Below the pieces are notes generated by a model. The model was not told the DNA's origin, made no database searches, and saw nothing but the letters and a program-made list of their open reading frames with translations. 64,000 nucleotides of DNA from HGM04593 sp045631205 (GTDB lineage: Bacteria > Bacteroidota > Bacteroidia > Bacteroidales > Bacteroidaceae): assembly GCA_045631205.1 (NCBI GenBank), contig JAZQUI010000007.1:15191-79190 (forward strand), written 5' to 3'. The translations under genes were made by a program, and so were the position numbers. Positions 17,757 through 26,973 of this stretch are shown piece by piece. The first letter of the stretch is position 1. The number at the start of each line of letters is the position of its first letter.

Positions 17757-18104
17757 TCAATGGCGCGGTGAAAATGCCACCTCACGCAGAAGTTCCTGCA
17801 ACTGAATGCGTTGTTCAATGGTTATATCCATACGCAACACTGCATTCACCCATTGATAGTTGTCACCCGACGGCCTGCGCGACATACAGGTTATCTGCAT
17901 CACCGGGTGAAGAGTATCGACCTCCAGGAGTTCTATATTATAATATGTAGAAAAGAAATCATCGACCTTAAATACCCGGTTCTCTCTGCCCAAAGCAACA
18001 TTGGGCAGCACGGACTCAAAAGAGTGCACACTTGCCCTCTCCTTGTCGCCCGAGCAACCTATAAAAAAGAGTGTAAAGAGTATGATATTGAAAACACGCG
18101 TCAT
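17757..18104 (-). CDS. Small lipoprotein, 115 aa
   Basis: Unrecognised. A clear lipoprotein signal (NIILFTLFFIGCSGD) is followed by about 95 soluble residues including FKVDDFFSTYYNIELLEVD and MDITIEQRIQLQELLREV. It lies 45 bp downstream of the LRR gene on the same strand and may be its operon partner. An envelope-anchored role is all that can be said. Confidence 0.6.
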   Translation of the reverse strand: MTRVFNIILFTLFFIGCSGDKERASVHSFESVLPNVALGRENRVFKVDDFFSTYYNIELLEVDTLHPVMQITCMSRRPSGDNYQWVNAVLRMDITIEQRIQLQELLREVAFSPRH

Positions 18105-18149
18105 TATCTCATCAATTATAATAAGATAACACGCTATGTAAAAAATTGT

Positions 18150-19187
18150 TTAAACTTCCTCTTCCACGTTGGCAAAATTTTGCCACACACGGGCAAAACC
18201 ATACTCGCCAACTGCACCTTGCGGAACATATAGAGTAGCGGAAGAATAGACCCCGGCATCGGCAATATCGGCCGAACACATTGGGGCTGCCAAGGCGGCA
18301 ATATGTATCTCTTTGAGTGAAGAGCAACTGCGAAAAGCCTGGTCACCGACATTTACCACCGCCGATGGAATGTGCAAAGACTCAATAGAAGAACAATTGT
18401 AGAACGCACCATAGCCAATACTCAAAAGGCCATCGTGCAATGTAACGGAGCGCAACGAAGTACAACCCGCCAACACACCCTGATCGAGCATATTAACGCC
18501 CGTGGGAAGCGAAAAAGTATCAAGCGTAGCGCAACCCCAGAAAGCACCTTTCTTGACCGATGCAAGCGTTTGCGGCAACTCCACCGATGCAAGCGAAGAG
18601 CAATCGCGGAAAGCCCATCCCTCAATAGAGAGCAACCCTTGTGGCAAATTGACACTGCGCAAAGCCTTGCAACCACAAAAGGCATACTCGCCCACACTCT
18701 CAACCGAAGCACCTACAGAAACACTTTCAAGTGAAGAACAGCCATCGAACAACGAAGGCTCAATATTCAAAAGTGCGTCGGGGAGAAAAACTCTGCGTAG
18801 CGCTGTACACCCTTCAAATGCCGAACGGCCTATCACAAGCACGCCCGAAGGGAAGATAACCTCTTCCATTGCAACGCACCCTTTAAAGGCGTTCATACCC
18901 ACAAGGTGCAGCCCCTCGCCCAATTTCACCGAAACAAGAGAAGAACATCCCTCAAATGCACTTATACCCACAGCCTCCACGGCATCTCCAAGTTCAACTG
19001 CCTCCAATGCTGTGCACCCCTTAAAAGCCTCATCGAGCACCTCTTTAACGGGATAAGAGCTACCATCGCAAACGACTTCCGAAGGAATAACAATCCTGCC
19101 CTCATAAGGAGCATCGCCCATTGTTACCACAGCCGTAGCTTCGGAGATATTCAATATATAAGAAATGCCATCATTTTTTTTCTGCAT
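18150..19187 (-). CDS. BspA-type leucine-rich repeat protein
   Basis: 345 residues built of roughly eleven 23-residue LRR_5 repeats of the form AFxGCssLxsVxLPxgvxxIG, running from about residue 45 to 320. BspA-like repeats mediate binding to proteins or host surfaces in oral and gut Bacteroidota. There is no signal peptide, sorting domain or membrane anchor at either end, unlike most surface BspA proteins, so it may be cytoplasmic, or the true N-terminus may lie elsewhere. The start is 13 nt after the queA stop, implying one transcript. Confidence 0.85.
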   Translation of the reverse strand: MQKKNDGISYILNISEATAVVTMGDAPYEGRIVIPSEVVCDGSSYPVKEVLDEAFKGCTALEAVELGDAVEAVGISAFEGCSSLVSVKLGEGLHLVGMNAFKGCVAMEEVIFPSGVLVIGRSAFEGCTALRRVFLPDALLNIEPSLFDGCSSLESVSVGASVESVGEYAFCGCKALRSVNLPQGLLSIEGWAFRDCSSLASVELPQTLASVKKGAFWGCATLDTFSLPTGVNMLDQGVLAGCTSLRSVTLHDGLLSIGYGAFYNCSSIESLHIPSAVVNVGDQAFRSCSSLKEIHIAALAAPMCSADIADAGVYSSATLYVPQGAVGEYGFARVWQNFANVEEEV

Positions 19188-19200
19188 AACATAAAAGGGG

Positions 19201-20412
19201 TTAAGGAATCAACAACGAACTGTCACCGTAGCTCAGGAAACGGAAATCGTGAGCAAGCGCATAATCATAAATCTCACGCCAATTACCACTTACAAATGCC
19301 GACACAAGCAAGAGCAATGTGCTTTTGGGTTGGTGAAAATTGGTTACAATAGCCTTAACCATGCGGAATGTGTAACCGGGTGCTATCATAATTTGTGTGT
19401 GCGCGTGCAATACATTGCGCTCGTGTTTTACAAGGTAAGCCACAAGTGCCTGCAATGCCTCAACTGTGGTAAGTGTGTGCTCGCGATTATATGGTTGCCA
19501 TTGCCCAACGTGCAATTCGTCGGGCGAAAGAGCGGGATTATCGTGAACAGCTTCGCCCAAGAAGTAAAGACTCTCGAGTGTGCGCACCGATGTTGTACCC
19601 ACAGCCACTGCTGCGCCACCGGCTGCTATAAGTTTTTCAAGCAACTCCACACGCACCTCTATATACTCTTCGTGCATCTCGTGCTCGGCAATGAGGTCAC
19701 TCTTCACAGGCTTGAATGTACCCGCACCAACGTGCAGTGTAACCTCCTCGCAACTTACACCCGCTGCTGCAAGAGAAGCAAGCACAGAGGGAGTAAAATG
19801 CAAGCCCGCAGTGGGTGCAGCAACAGAACCTTTAACCTTGGAATATACTGTTTGGTATGTTTTCTTGTCACCCTCTTCGGTCGAACGATTAAGATAGGGA
19901 GGTATAGGAAGCTCGCCGGCGGCCTCAAGTATGTCGGCAAAGGTGTAATCGCCATCCCAGAAGAAACGCACTCTGTTCACAGCACCGCTGCTTACTCTCT
20001 CCACCGAAAGAACAACCTCTTTGCCGCCAATGGTTACCACCTGTGACAGCGCGCCGCTTTTCCAGCGGTTGCTGTTACCCACAAGGCACTGCCACACGCA
20101 CTCTCCTGTCTGCTGGAATATCAGTTGGTAGTCGTTGGGCAATTCGGGTTCAAGGCAAAATACCTCAACAGTGGCACCTGTATCCTTTTTGAAACGCAGA
20201 CGAGCCTGTATTACCTTTGTGTTATTAAACACCATGAGACTACCCTGCGGTATATGTGTGGGCAACGAAGTGAAAAGATCCTCGCTCACCACTCCGTTTT
20301 TATAAAGCAACAATTTCGACGCATCGCGCTGCGTTAGCGGGTATTTTGCAATTCTCTCGTCGGGCAACGGATAATCATACTCCGCAATAGCAATTTCCTG
20401 TACCTTTTTCAT
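19201..20412 (-). CDS. queA: tRNA preQ1(34) S-adenosylmethionine ribosyltransferase-isomerase
   Basis: Moves and rearranges the ribosyl group of SAM onto preQ1 in position 34 of target tRNAs, giving epoxyqueuosine. 403 residues, about 50 longer than the E. coli enzyme. Recognised by YPLPDERIAKYPL at the start, TAGLHFTP, LHVGAGTFKPVK, VGTTSVRTLESL, and FRMVKAIVTNFHQPKSTLL near the end. Preceded by a TATCTTCG -7 element on the minus strand (20438 down to 20431). The LRR gene follows 13 nt later. Confidence 0.96.
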   Translation of the reverse strand: MKKVQEIAIAEYDYPLPDERIAKYPLTQRDASKLLLYKNGVVSEDLFTSLPTHIPQGSLMVFNNTKVIQARLRFKKDTGATVEVFCLEPELPNDYQLIFQQTGECVWQCLVGNSNRWKSGALSQVVTIGGKEVVLSVERVSSGAVNRVRFFWDGDYTFADILEAAGELPIPPYLNRSTEEGDKKTYQTVYSKVKGSVAAPTAGLHFTPSVLASLAAAGVSCEEVTLHVGAGTFKPVKSDLIAEHEMHEEYIEVRVELLEKLIAAGGAAVAVGTTSVRTLESLYFLGEAVHDNPALSPDELHVGQWQPYNREHTLTTVEALQALVAYLVKHERNVLHAHTQIMIAPGYTFRMVKAIVTNFHQPKSTLLLLVSAFVSGNWREIYDYALAHDFRFLSYGDSSLLIP

Positions 20413-20430
20413 AATTTATTTTTACCGGTG

Positions 20431-20438
20431 CGAAGATA
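20431..20438 (-). promoter_or_regulatory. -7 element of queA
   Basis: TATCTTCG followed by C, 18 bp before the queA ATG on the minus strand. Same variant box as at 12590 and 13895. Confidence 0.45.
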
Positions 20439-20454
20439 CTAATTTTACAGGCAA

Positions 20455-20490
20455 GAAAAAAGCCCTCGCTCCACTAAATGAAGCAAGGGC
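20455..20490 (-). terminator. fba terminator
   Basis: Minus-strand hairpin GCCCTTGCT with AGCGAGGGC (one G-U pair only in this orientation), followed by a T-run, 25 bp past the aldolase stop. Confidence 0.9.
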
Positions 20491-20514
20491 ATTATCTATG
20501 AAAAAACTACTTAA

Positions 20515-21516
20515 TTACTGAGCAAGTTTGTTCTCAGAACCAAGTACGTTCACAATCTTGTGGATGTACTGTTTCTTCATGTTCTCGCGAGCGGGACCGA
20601 GGTATTTACGGGGGTCGAACTCTGCGGGATTGGTAGCAAATACCTCACGTACAGCAGCTGTCATAGCCAGTCGGCTGTCGCTGTCGATGTTGATTTTGCA
20701 AACAGCGAGAGATGCAGCCTTGCGGAGCTCCTCTTCGGGGATACCGATAGCATCTTTCAATGCACCGCCGTATTTGTTAATTGTAGCAACCTCCTCCTGG
20801 GGAACAGAAGAAGAACCGTGGAGAACGATGGGGAAACCGGGAAGCTCCTTCATACAGCCCTCGAGTACGTCGAATGCCAAGGGAGGAGGAACGAGGATAC
20901 CGTTCTCGTTACGTGTACACTGCTCGGGTTTGAATTTGTTAGCACCGTGAGAAGTACCGATAGAGATAGCCAAGCTGTCGCAACCGGTCTTGCTTACGAA
21001 GTCAACAACCTCCTCGGGACGTGTATAAGTGTGGTGTTCAGCAACTACGTCGTCCTCAACACCAGCGAGGATACCAAGCTCACCCTCAACAGTAACATCG
21101 TACTGGTGAGCGTACTCAACAACTTTCTTTGTGAGAGCAACGTTCTCCTCGTAGGGGAGGTGTGAACCGTCAATCATCACTGAAGAGAAGCCCATGACGA
21201 TACAAGACTTACACAACTCGAAAGAGTTACCGTGGTCGAGGTGAAGAACGATTTCGGGATTAGCGCAACCGAGCTCTTTTGCATACTCGACAGCACCCTC
21301 AGCCATGTAACGGAGAAGAGTCTGGTTAGCATACTTACGAGCACCGCTTGATACCTGAAGGATAACGGGAGATTTTGTCTCTACTGCAGCCATTACGATA
21401 GCCTGCAACTGCTCCATGTTGTTGAAGTTGAATGCGGGGATAGCATAGCCGCCTTTCATTGCTCTTGCAAACATATCACGTGTGTTTACAAGACCTAGTT
21501 CTTTAAAATTTACCAT
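20515..21516 (-). CDS. fba: Class II fructose-1,6-bisphosphate aldolase
   Basis: Zinc enzyme interconverting fructose-1,6-bisphosphate with DHAP and glyceraldehyde-3-phosphate. 333 residues. Landmarks: AIPAFNFNNMEQLQA, LHLDHGNSFELCK (Asp/His pair of the active site), SVMIDGSHLPYEEN, VEGELGILAGVED, and SIGTSHGANKF. Codon bias is strong and even, as expected for a highly expressed glycolytic gene. Monocistronic, with its own promoter and terminator. Confidence 0.96.
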   Translation of the reverse strand: MVNFKELGLVNTRDMFARAMKGGYAIPAFNFNNMEQLQAIVMAAVETKSPVILQVSSGARKYANQTLLRYMAEGAVEYAKELGCANPEIVLHLDHGNSFELCKSCIVMGFSSVMIDGSHLPYEENVALTKKVVEYAHQYDVTVEGELGILAGVEDDVVAEHHTYTRPEEVVDFVSKTGCDSLAISIGTSHGANKFKPEQCTRNENGILVPPPLAFDVLEGCMKELPGFPIVLHGSSSVPQEEVATINKYGGALKDAIGIPEEELRKAASLAVCKINIDSDSRLAMTAAVREVFATNPAEFDPRKYLGPARENMKKQYIHKIVNVLGSENKLAQ

Positions 21517-21580
21517 AGTTTTATATACTTTAAAAGTAATTGAAAATAGTCTTTACAGACCCCTTTTCGGGTATTCTCTG

Positions 21581-21611
21581 CAAATTTAGTAAATTCTTTC
21601 CTTAAATGAAA
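21581..21611 (-). promoter_or_regulatory. fba promoter
   Basis: On the minus strand TTTC (21611-21608), 19 bp, then TAAATTTG (21588-21581), about 65 bp before the ATG. A short CCC-GAAAA-GGGG-like hairpin lies in the leader. Confidence 0.6.
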
Positions 21612-21767
21612 CGCTATGCAAAAAAAAGTGAAGTAAAAAGATGAGAAAATAAGAAAAACAGGTTTTGACAAGCAGCGATGACAAGTTTTTCAATTATTGC
21701 CATACAAATTCAAAATAAAAAGATTAAATTCGCAAAAATAAACGCCATAAAACAAACACTGACATTT

Positions 21768-22379
21768 ATGTATATAATAGGTATTGCAGGAGGCACAGGA
21801 TCGGGAAAAACAACCGTAGTAAAAGAGATTGTAAACTCGTTGCCCGAGGCATCGGTGGTTGTAATTCCGCAGGACTCGTATTACAAGGACAGCAGCCACG
21901 TTCCCGTCGAGGAGAGACAGTTCATAAACTTTGACCACCCCGATGCTTTCGACTGGGATTTGCTTGTGGAGCAGATAACACAGCTTCGCGAAGGAAAAGC
22001 TGTGGAGCAGCCCACATACTCTTACCTCACCTGCACACGCCAGCCTGAGGTTATACACATAGAGCCCAAAGAGATTATAATAATCGAAGGTATTATGGCA
22101 CTTGTAAGCCCCGAGTTGCGCGACCTTATGGACCTTAAAGTTTATGTAGATGCCGACGCCGACGACCGTCTTATACGCCTCATACGCCGCGATATTATAG
22201 AGCGCGGACGCACACCCGAGACTGTTATCTCGCGCTACGAGCGCATTGTAAAGGAGATGCATTGGGAGTTTATTGAACCAACCAAGAAATTTGCCGACAT
22301 AATAATACCCCAAGGCGGACACAACAAGAAAGCTATACAGATGTTGCAAATGTCAATAGGTTACTTCTTGAAGAAATAA
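21768..22379 (+). CDS. udk: Uridine kinase
   Basis: Phosphorylates uridine and cytidine to UMP and CMP for pyrimidine salvage. 203 residues. The P-loop GGTGSGKTT begins at residue 7, followed by the substrate motifs VIPQDSYYKD and NFDHPDAFDWDLL, EGIMAL (Walker B region), and RRDIIERGRTPE. The ATG at 21768 fits the family, whose P-loop lies within the first ten residues; the longer frame adds 30 unlikely residues. The stop overlaps the next start by one base (TAATG). Confidence 0.95.
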   Translation: MYIIGIAGGTGSGKTTVVKEIVNSLPEASVVVIPQDSYYKDSSHVPVEERQFINFDHPDAFDWDLLVEQITQLREGKAVEQPTYSYLTCTRQPEVIHIEPKEIIIIEGIMALVSPELRDLMDLKVYVDADADDRLIRLIRRDIIERGRTPETVISRYERIVKEMHWEFIEPTKKFADIIIPQGGHNKKAIQMLQMSIGYFLKK

Positions 22380-23116
22380 TGCAGCTCAAATACATATACC
22401 CTCTTGCCCTCGTATTGGCCTTTGTTATATTCATAGCAGAGGGCGATGTCATATTCCGTGGCAAGGTGAAAGCGGTATATGTTCCCGCTCCAAAAATCAC
22501 ATACATAAACCCGCACGTAGAGATTTCCCCCTACGACCAAAAGTTCCGTGAAGCCGCCGACACCCTCGGCTGGGACTGGAAATTCCTGGCAGCCATTGCC
22601 TTTACCGAATCGCGTTTCGACAGTACTGCCGTTTCCAATGCGGGAGCTTGCGGTGTGATGCAGGTGATGCCCGCCACACTGCGCGGAATGGGCGTGCCCG
22701 ACTCTCTGCACTTGGAGACGCATAGCAACATTATGGCTGCAACAACTCTTTTGAGCAACCTCGACCACCTCTACCGTCGAATACCCGATTTTGAAGAGCG
22801 CAGCAATTTCATCCTTGCCTCGTACAATGCCGGCTCGGGACACATTGGCGATGCAATGAACCTTGCACAAAAGTATGGTCGCCCACGTTACGTATGGCAC
22901 GAAAACGTTGACAGTTTTCTTATACTGAAAAGCCAGCCCGAATACTACACCGACAGCGTATGCCGCAACGGCTCATTCAACGACTGGAGACAGACACTCT
23001 CTTTCGTAAAAAAAGTAAAACGCAACTGGAAAAGATTCAACAGACTGCAAAACCGTTACAACGACTCGATACAGGTGTTGCTTGCCAACGACTCAACACT
23101 TAAAATAAGAGAATAA
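22379..23116 (+). CDS. Lytic transglycosylase, SLT domain
   Basis: 245 residues. An N-terminal signal anchor (LALVLAFVIFIAEG) is followed by a goose-type lysozyme-like SLT domain that cleaves the MurNAc-GlcNAc bond of peptidoglycan. The catalytic glutamate is E77 in FTESRFDS, with supporting motifs GACGVMQVMPAT and LASYNAGSGHIGDA. The C-terminal 50 residues are basic and lack a further recognised domain. Similar in arrangement to the catalytic half of MltF without its solute-binding domain. Coupled to udk. Confidence 0.92.
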   Translation: MQLKYIYPLALVLAFVIFIAEGDVIFRGKVKAVYVPAPKITYINPHVEISPYDQKFREAADTLGWDWKFLAAIAFTESRFDSTAVSNAGACGVMQVMPATLRGMGVPDSLHLETHSNIMAATTLLSNLDHLYRRIPDFEERSNFILASYNAGSGHIGDAMNLAQKYGRPRYVWHENVDSFLILKSQPEYYTDSVCRNGSFNDWRQTLSFVKKVKRNWKRFNRLQNRYNDSIQVLLANDSTLKIRE

Positions 23117-23122
23117 CGCACT

Positions 23123-26044
23123 ATGCCGGAGAATCTTTTACGCCGACAAATAACCTTCGACACATACAAAGAGGGACGCATCACCGGGCACACAAGCAAC
23201 GGTGAGGAGTTGACCATTGCCATCCCGGCAACAGCATGTTACAAGGAACTCCCGTCATTGTTACGCAACGGTTGCAAGCTTAACATTCTACAGGCAACAA
23301 GCGACAACGAAGGCACCCTTCACCCGCGTGATATAATATTTGAGCCCGACTATCTCATAGATATTTCGGCACTGGCACGTTGCGTGCAGCCCTACGGCTC
23401 TCCCGCACTCGGATACATAATAAACCTTTTTGAGAAAAACAGCGACAGCGCAGCCCGCTTGTTGGGAGAGGCTGCCAACTTGTTTCTCGACAATTGCGTG
23501 AACGAATACCGCGAAAAACCCGCGACTTACAGCGAGTCGATGAAGGAGTTTTTTCGCGAATACACATTGCCTTTGTCGGTATGCGACGAGATTGACAGCG
23601 ACTTCTTCGCACAGTCGCGCCTGCAATTCAACAATATACAGATGAGAATGGGCAATGTGGGCATTGAGAGCGATGACAGTTATCGTCGCGACAACCTATA
23701 CCTTGAACCATCATTCTTCTGTGAACCGCTTGGACTGCAAGGGCGTATCGACCTGCTGCAAAGCGATTGCAGCCACCTGATAGAGCTGAAATCGGGAAAA
23801 GCCGACGAATTCAACGGCGGAGCAAAAGCCGAACACCGCATACAGATGTCGCTCTACAAGGAGATGCTCTGCTACTCGTTGCAGATACCACGCGAGCACA
23901 TACGCCCGCACCTGTTTTACTCACGCTACCCGCGTTTCTACAAGCAAGAATCGAGCCAAACGGAAATAAGCCACACCCTTATGTTGCGCAACAAAATAGT
24001 AGCCCTGCTCCTGGAGATGGGCAAAGAGGGATTGCGCACCCTGTTGCTCTCCATCTCTGCCGAAGATTTAAACGAAAAAGGAGACAACGGCCGCTTGTGG
24101 AGTTGCTATCTGCGCCCGCGCATAGAAAACATACTCGCACCAATAAAAAGAGCCGACGAGCAATTGCAGGACTACTTTTTTGGTAACGTAGCATTTGTTG
24201 CACGCGAAATGTTGTTCGCCAAGGTGGGCAACGGCGATTACGAACGTGGCCGCAGTTTTGCCGATATATGGAATGCGCCTCTCGAAGCAAAGATAGAGAA
24301 CGGCAATATTCTAATAGACCTTGAAATAAAATCTTTCGACAGCGAAGATAGCATAAACGAAATAACCCTCTCGCAGCCAGAATACAGCGACGCATTCTTC
24401 CCAAATTTCCGCGCAGGCGACACGGTGCTTTTGTACCGCCGCGATTGCGACGGGCATAATGCCACAAACCGCCAGGTAACACGCGGCACACTCACAAGCA
24501 TCACCCCCGACGAGGTGACAATACGCTTGCGCCACAAGCAGCGCAACCACAAGCTCTACCCCAAGAGCAGCCGTTATGCAATGGAACACGACCATCTCGA
24601 CAGCACCTTCCGCTCTGCTTTTCGCGACCTGGCAAGCCTGCTCACAGCTCCACAGGAACGCATCGACCTGCTCCTGTCGCGCCGCGAGCCCCGCATAGAC
24701 CACAGCCGCACTCTCACCGGCCGCTACACAAACGAATATATCGACAACATTGTGTTGCAGGCCAAGCAGGCCGAGGAACTTTTTATGCTTGTAGGACCTC
24801 CCGGAACAGGCAAGACTTCACAAGCCCTTAAAAGTATGGTGGAGGAGTTTCACCGTCACGACGGGCACAATATACTGCTCGCCTCATATACGAACCGCGC
24901 TGTCGATGAAATATGCGAAGCCCTCGAATCACTCCCCTACGATGCACCATACATACGCATTGGCAGCGAACAGAGCTGCGCCGAAAAGCACCGCCCTCAC
25001 TTGTTGAAGAATGTTATATCGCACTGCAACAACCGCGAGCAGATAAAAGATACAATGCAGCAATGCCGCATCTTTGTCGGCACCGTTGCCTCTCTCACCG
25101 GGCGCAAGGAACTCTTCGCACTCAAACAGTTCGATGTTGCCATAATAGATGAGGCAACGCAAATACTCGAGTCGCAGCTCGCCGGCCTGCTTGCTGCAAC
25201 CACCCCGCAAGAGAGGAGCGCGATAAAGAAATTCATACTCATTGGCGACCCCAAACAATTGCCGGCAGTGGTTGCACAACCAAGTGCAAACACAAAAGCC
25301 GAGAGCAGCCTGCTCAACAATATAGGCATACAAAACTACGGCACATCGCTCTTTGAGCGTTTGTACAAGTGGTACCACGCCCACCCCATTGATGGCATAA
25401 CAGCAACCTTGCACCGACAGGGACGAATGCACCCCGAGATAAATGATTTTGCCAACCGTTACTTTTACGACGGCATACTCGAGCCCATACCTCTACCCCA
25501 CCAGAAAGAGGAACTGCAATACCCGGTTTACGACAAAAGCTGCCCAATACAAAGCCTTATAGCCACACGCCGCGCGGGGTTCATCAACATTGATGAAGAG
25601 AAGAGCGAGAACCCAAAGATTAACAGGAAAGAGGCTGAAACCATAGCCCTCTTCGTACAAGCGTATCACAAGGTGAGAGAAGCAAACGGACACCCCTGCA
25701 ACCCCTCGCAAGAGGTAGGCATCATCGTACCGTTCCGCAGCCAGATAGCGATGGTAACAAAAGAGATTGCACGGTTGGGAATACCACAAAGCAAAGACAT
25801 TGTCATAGATACCGTGGAGCGTTTCCAGGGCTCTCAACGCGAAGTAATTCTCTTTGGCACCACAATAAACAAGCACTCACAGATAGATATTCTTTCGGCG
25901 CCCGTACCCGATGCAGACGGAACTCCCATCGACCGCAAGCTGAATGTTGCCATCACACGCGCACGCCGGCAGATGTTCATCTTCGGCAACCGCGACGTAC
26001 TTTCCCTCTCCCCCATCTACAAGCAACTGATTGAGGAGATATAA
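23123..26044 (+). CDS. Dna2-like nuclease-helicase (RecB-type nuclease + SF1B helicase)
   Basis: 973 residues with two catalytic parts. Residues about 180-250 carry the RecB/Cas4-type PD-(D/E)xK signature: GRIDLL (D210), ELKSGK (E221, K223) and QMSLY (Q241, Y245). Residues about 540-970 are an SF1 helicase of the Dna2/Upf1 type: Walker A GPPGTGKTS (K564), DEATQ (D676), GDPKQLPAVV, RQGRMHPEI, DTVERFQGSQREV, LNVAITRARRQ. The cysteine cluster of eukaryotic Dna2 is not seen. Likely a DNA-end or flap-processing enzyme. It starts 6 nt after the transglycosylase stop, so it is cotranscribed with udk. This architecture occurs in other Bacteroidota. Confidence 0.9.
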   Translation: MPENLLRRQITFDTYKEGRITGHTSNGEELTIAIPATACYKELPSLLRNGCKLNILQATSDNEGTLHPRDIIFEPDYLIDISALARCVQPYGSPALGYIINLFEKNSDSAARLLGEAANLFLDNCVNEYREKPATYSESMKEFFREYTLPLSVCDEIDSDFFAQSRLQFNNIQMRMGNVGIESDDSYRRDNLYLEPSFFCEPLGLQGRIDLLQSDCSHLIELKSGKADEFNGGAKAEHRIQMSLYKEMLCYSLQIPREHIRPHLFYSRYPRFYKQESSQTEISHTLMLRNKIVALLLEMGKEGLRTLLLSISAEDLNEKGDNGRLWSCYLRPRIENILAPIKRADEQLQDYFFGNVAFVAREMLFAKVGNGDYERGRSFADIWNAPLEAKIENGNILIDLEIKSFDSEDSINEITLSQPEYSDAFFPNFRAGDTVLLYRRDCDGHNATNRQVTRGTLTSITPDEVTIRLRHKQRNHKLYPKSSRYAMEHDHLDSTFRSAFRDLASLLTAPQERIDLLLSRREPRIDHSRTLTGRYTNEYIDNIVLQAKQAEELFMLVGPPGTGKTSQALKSMVEEFHRHDGHNILLASYTNRAVDEICEALESLPYDAPYIRIGSEQSCAEKHRPHLLKNVISHCNNREQIKDTMQQCRIFVGTVASLTGRKELFALKQFDVAIIDEATQILESQLAGLLAATTPQERSAIKKFILIGDPKQLPAVVAQPSANTKAESSLLNNIGIQNYGTSLFERLYKWYHAHPIDGITATLHRQGRMHPEINDFANRYFYDGILEPIPLPHQKEELQYPVYDKSCPIQSLIATRRAGFINIDEEKSENPKINRKEAETIALFVQAYHKVREANGHPCNPSQEVGIIVPFRSQIAMVTKEIARLGIPQSKDIVIDTVERFQGSQREVILFGTTINKHSQIDILSAPVPDADGTPIDRKLNVAITRARRQMFIFGNRDVLSLSPIYKQLIEEI

Positions 26045-26054
26045 CACACCTCGC

Positions 26055-26075
26055 CACGTTCTTGAAAAGAACGTG
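26055..26075 (+). terminator. Hairpin after helicase gene
   Basis: CACGTTCTT-GAA-AAGAACGTG stem just past the stop, but followed by A-rich sequence and not T. Possibly an RNA-end stabiliser instead of an intrinsic terminator. Confidence 0.4.
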
Positions 26076-26107
26076 AAAAAATAATCAACATTTTTTCTTG
26101 CGAAACA

Positions 26108-26139
26108 TTTGCAGGTATAAATAAATTGGCGCATCTTTG
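26108..26139 (+). promoter_or_regulatory. Promoter of ABC-GntR operon
   Basis: TTTG (26108-26111), 20 bp, CATCTTTG (26132-26139; one mismatch to TAnnTTTG), 25 bp before the ATPase ATG. Confidence 0.6.
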
Positions 26140-26164
26140 CGGTGTACTAACAAACTAATACACT

Positions 26165-26965
26165 ATGATACATATTTGCAATTTAAGTTTCAGCTACGGC
26201 AAGAAAGAGGTACTCAAAGAGACTAGTATCCAATTCAAAAAAGGAAATATCTATGGCCTTTTAGGCCCTAACGGAGCGGGAAAGACCACACTCATGAAAC
26301 TTATGTGCGGAATGATAAAAGGCAAAACCGGCAGTGTTGAAATTAACAGCGAAGCCCCCTCGAAACGTACAGCACAAGTACTCTCGAGCATATTCTACTT
26401 GCCCGAACACCCCATTGCCACCATCGACAAGATTAAGACATTTGCCAAGGAATATGGCTGGTTCTACCCCACATTCAACTATGAAGAATTTGAGCAGCTC
26501 ATTAAAGAATTTCGCATAGATATCGACGCAAAATTCAGCACGCTTTCCACCGGAGAGAGCAAAAAAGCCTTCATTGCATTTGCGCTTGCGCTAAACACTC
26601 CTTACCTCTTGCTCGACGAGCCCACAAACGGCCTCGACATCACAAGCAAAGGTGAGTTTCGCCAGATAATCTCGCGATATATGAGCGAAGAGAGATGTAT
26701 AATCATAGCCACACACCAGATTAAGGAGGTGGCAAAGCTGCTCGACCACATTGTGATACTGAAAGACAAGAGCATTGCCATTGACAACAGCATAGAGGAA
26801 CTGCAACGCACATACCGCTGCGGCACTACGCAACAGACGCCCGCCGATGCCTTGTACAGCGAAGAGTGCATAAACGGCTACAACTATATTGCCAACAATG
26901 AAACAAACGAAGAGAGCAATATTGACATTGAACTGCTCTTCAACTACATAAACCTGAAAAAGTGA
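26165..26965 (+). CDS. ABC transporter ATP-binding protein
   Basis: 266-residue cytoplasmic ATPase. Walker A GPNGAGKTT at residues 34-42, Q-loop region near 75-90, signature LSTGESKKA, Walker B LLLDEPTNGLD, H-loop IATHQ. About 60 extra C-terminal residues are acidic. The neighbours are two similar integral membrane proteins and a YtrA-type regulator, the layout of GntR-controlled YtrBCDEF/CcmA-like exporters that answer to cell-wall stress or antimicrobial peptides in other phyla. The substrate cannot be read. Confidence 0.92.
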   Translation: MIHICNLSFSYGKKEVLKETSIQFKKGNIYGLLGPNGAGKTTLMKLMCGMIKGKTGSVEINSEAPSKRTAQVLSSIFYLPEHPIATIDKIKTFAKEYGWFYPTFNYEEFEQLIKEFRIDIDAKFSTLSTGESKKAFIAFALALNTPYLLLDEPTNGLDITSKGEFRQIISRYMSEERCIIIATHQIKEVAKLLDHIVILKDKSIAIDNSIEELQRTYRCGTTQQTPADALYSEECINGYNYIANNETNEESNIDIELLFNYINLKK

Positions 26966-26973
26966 GCCAAGCA

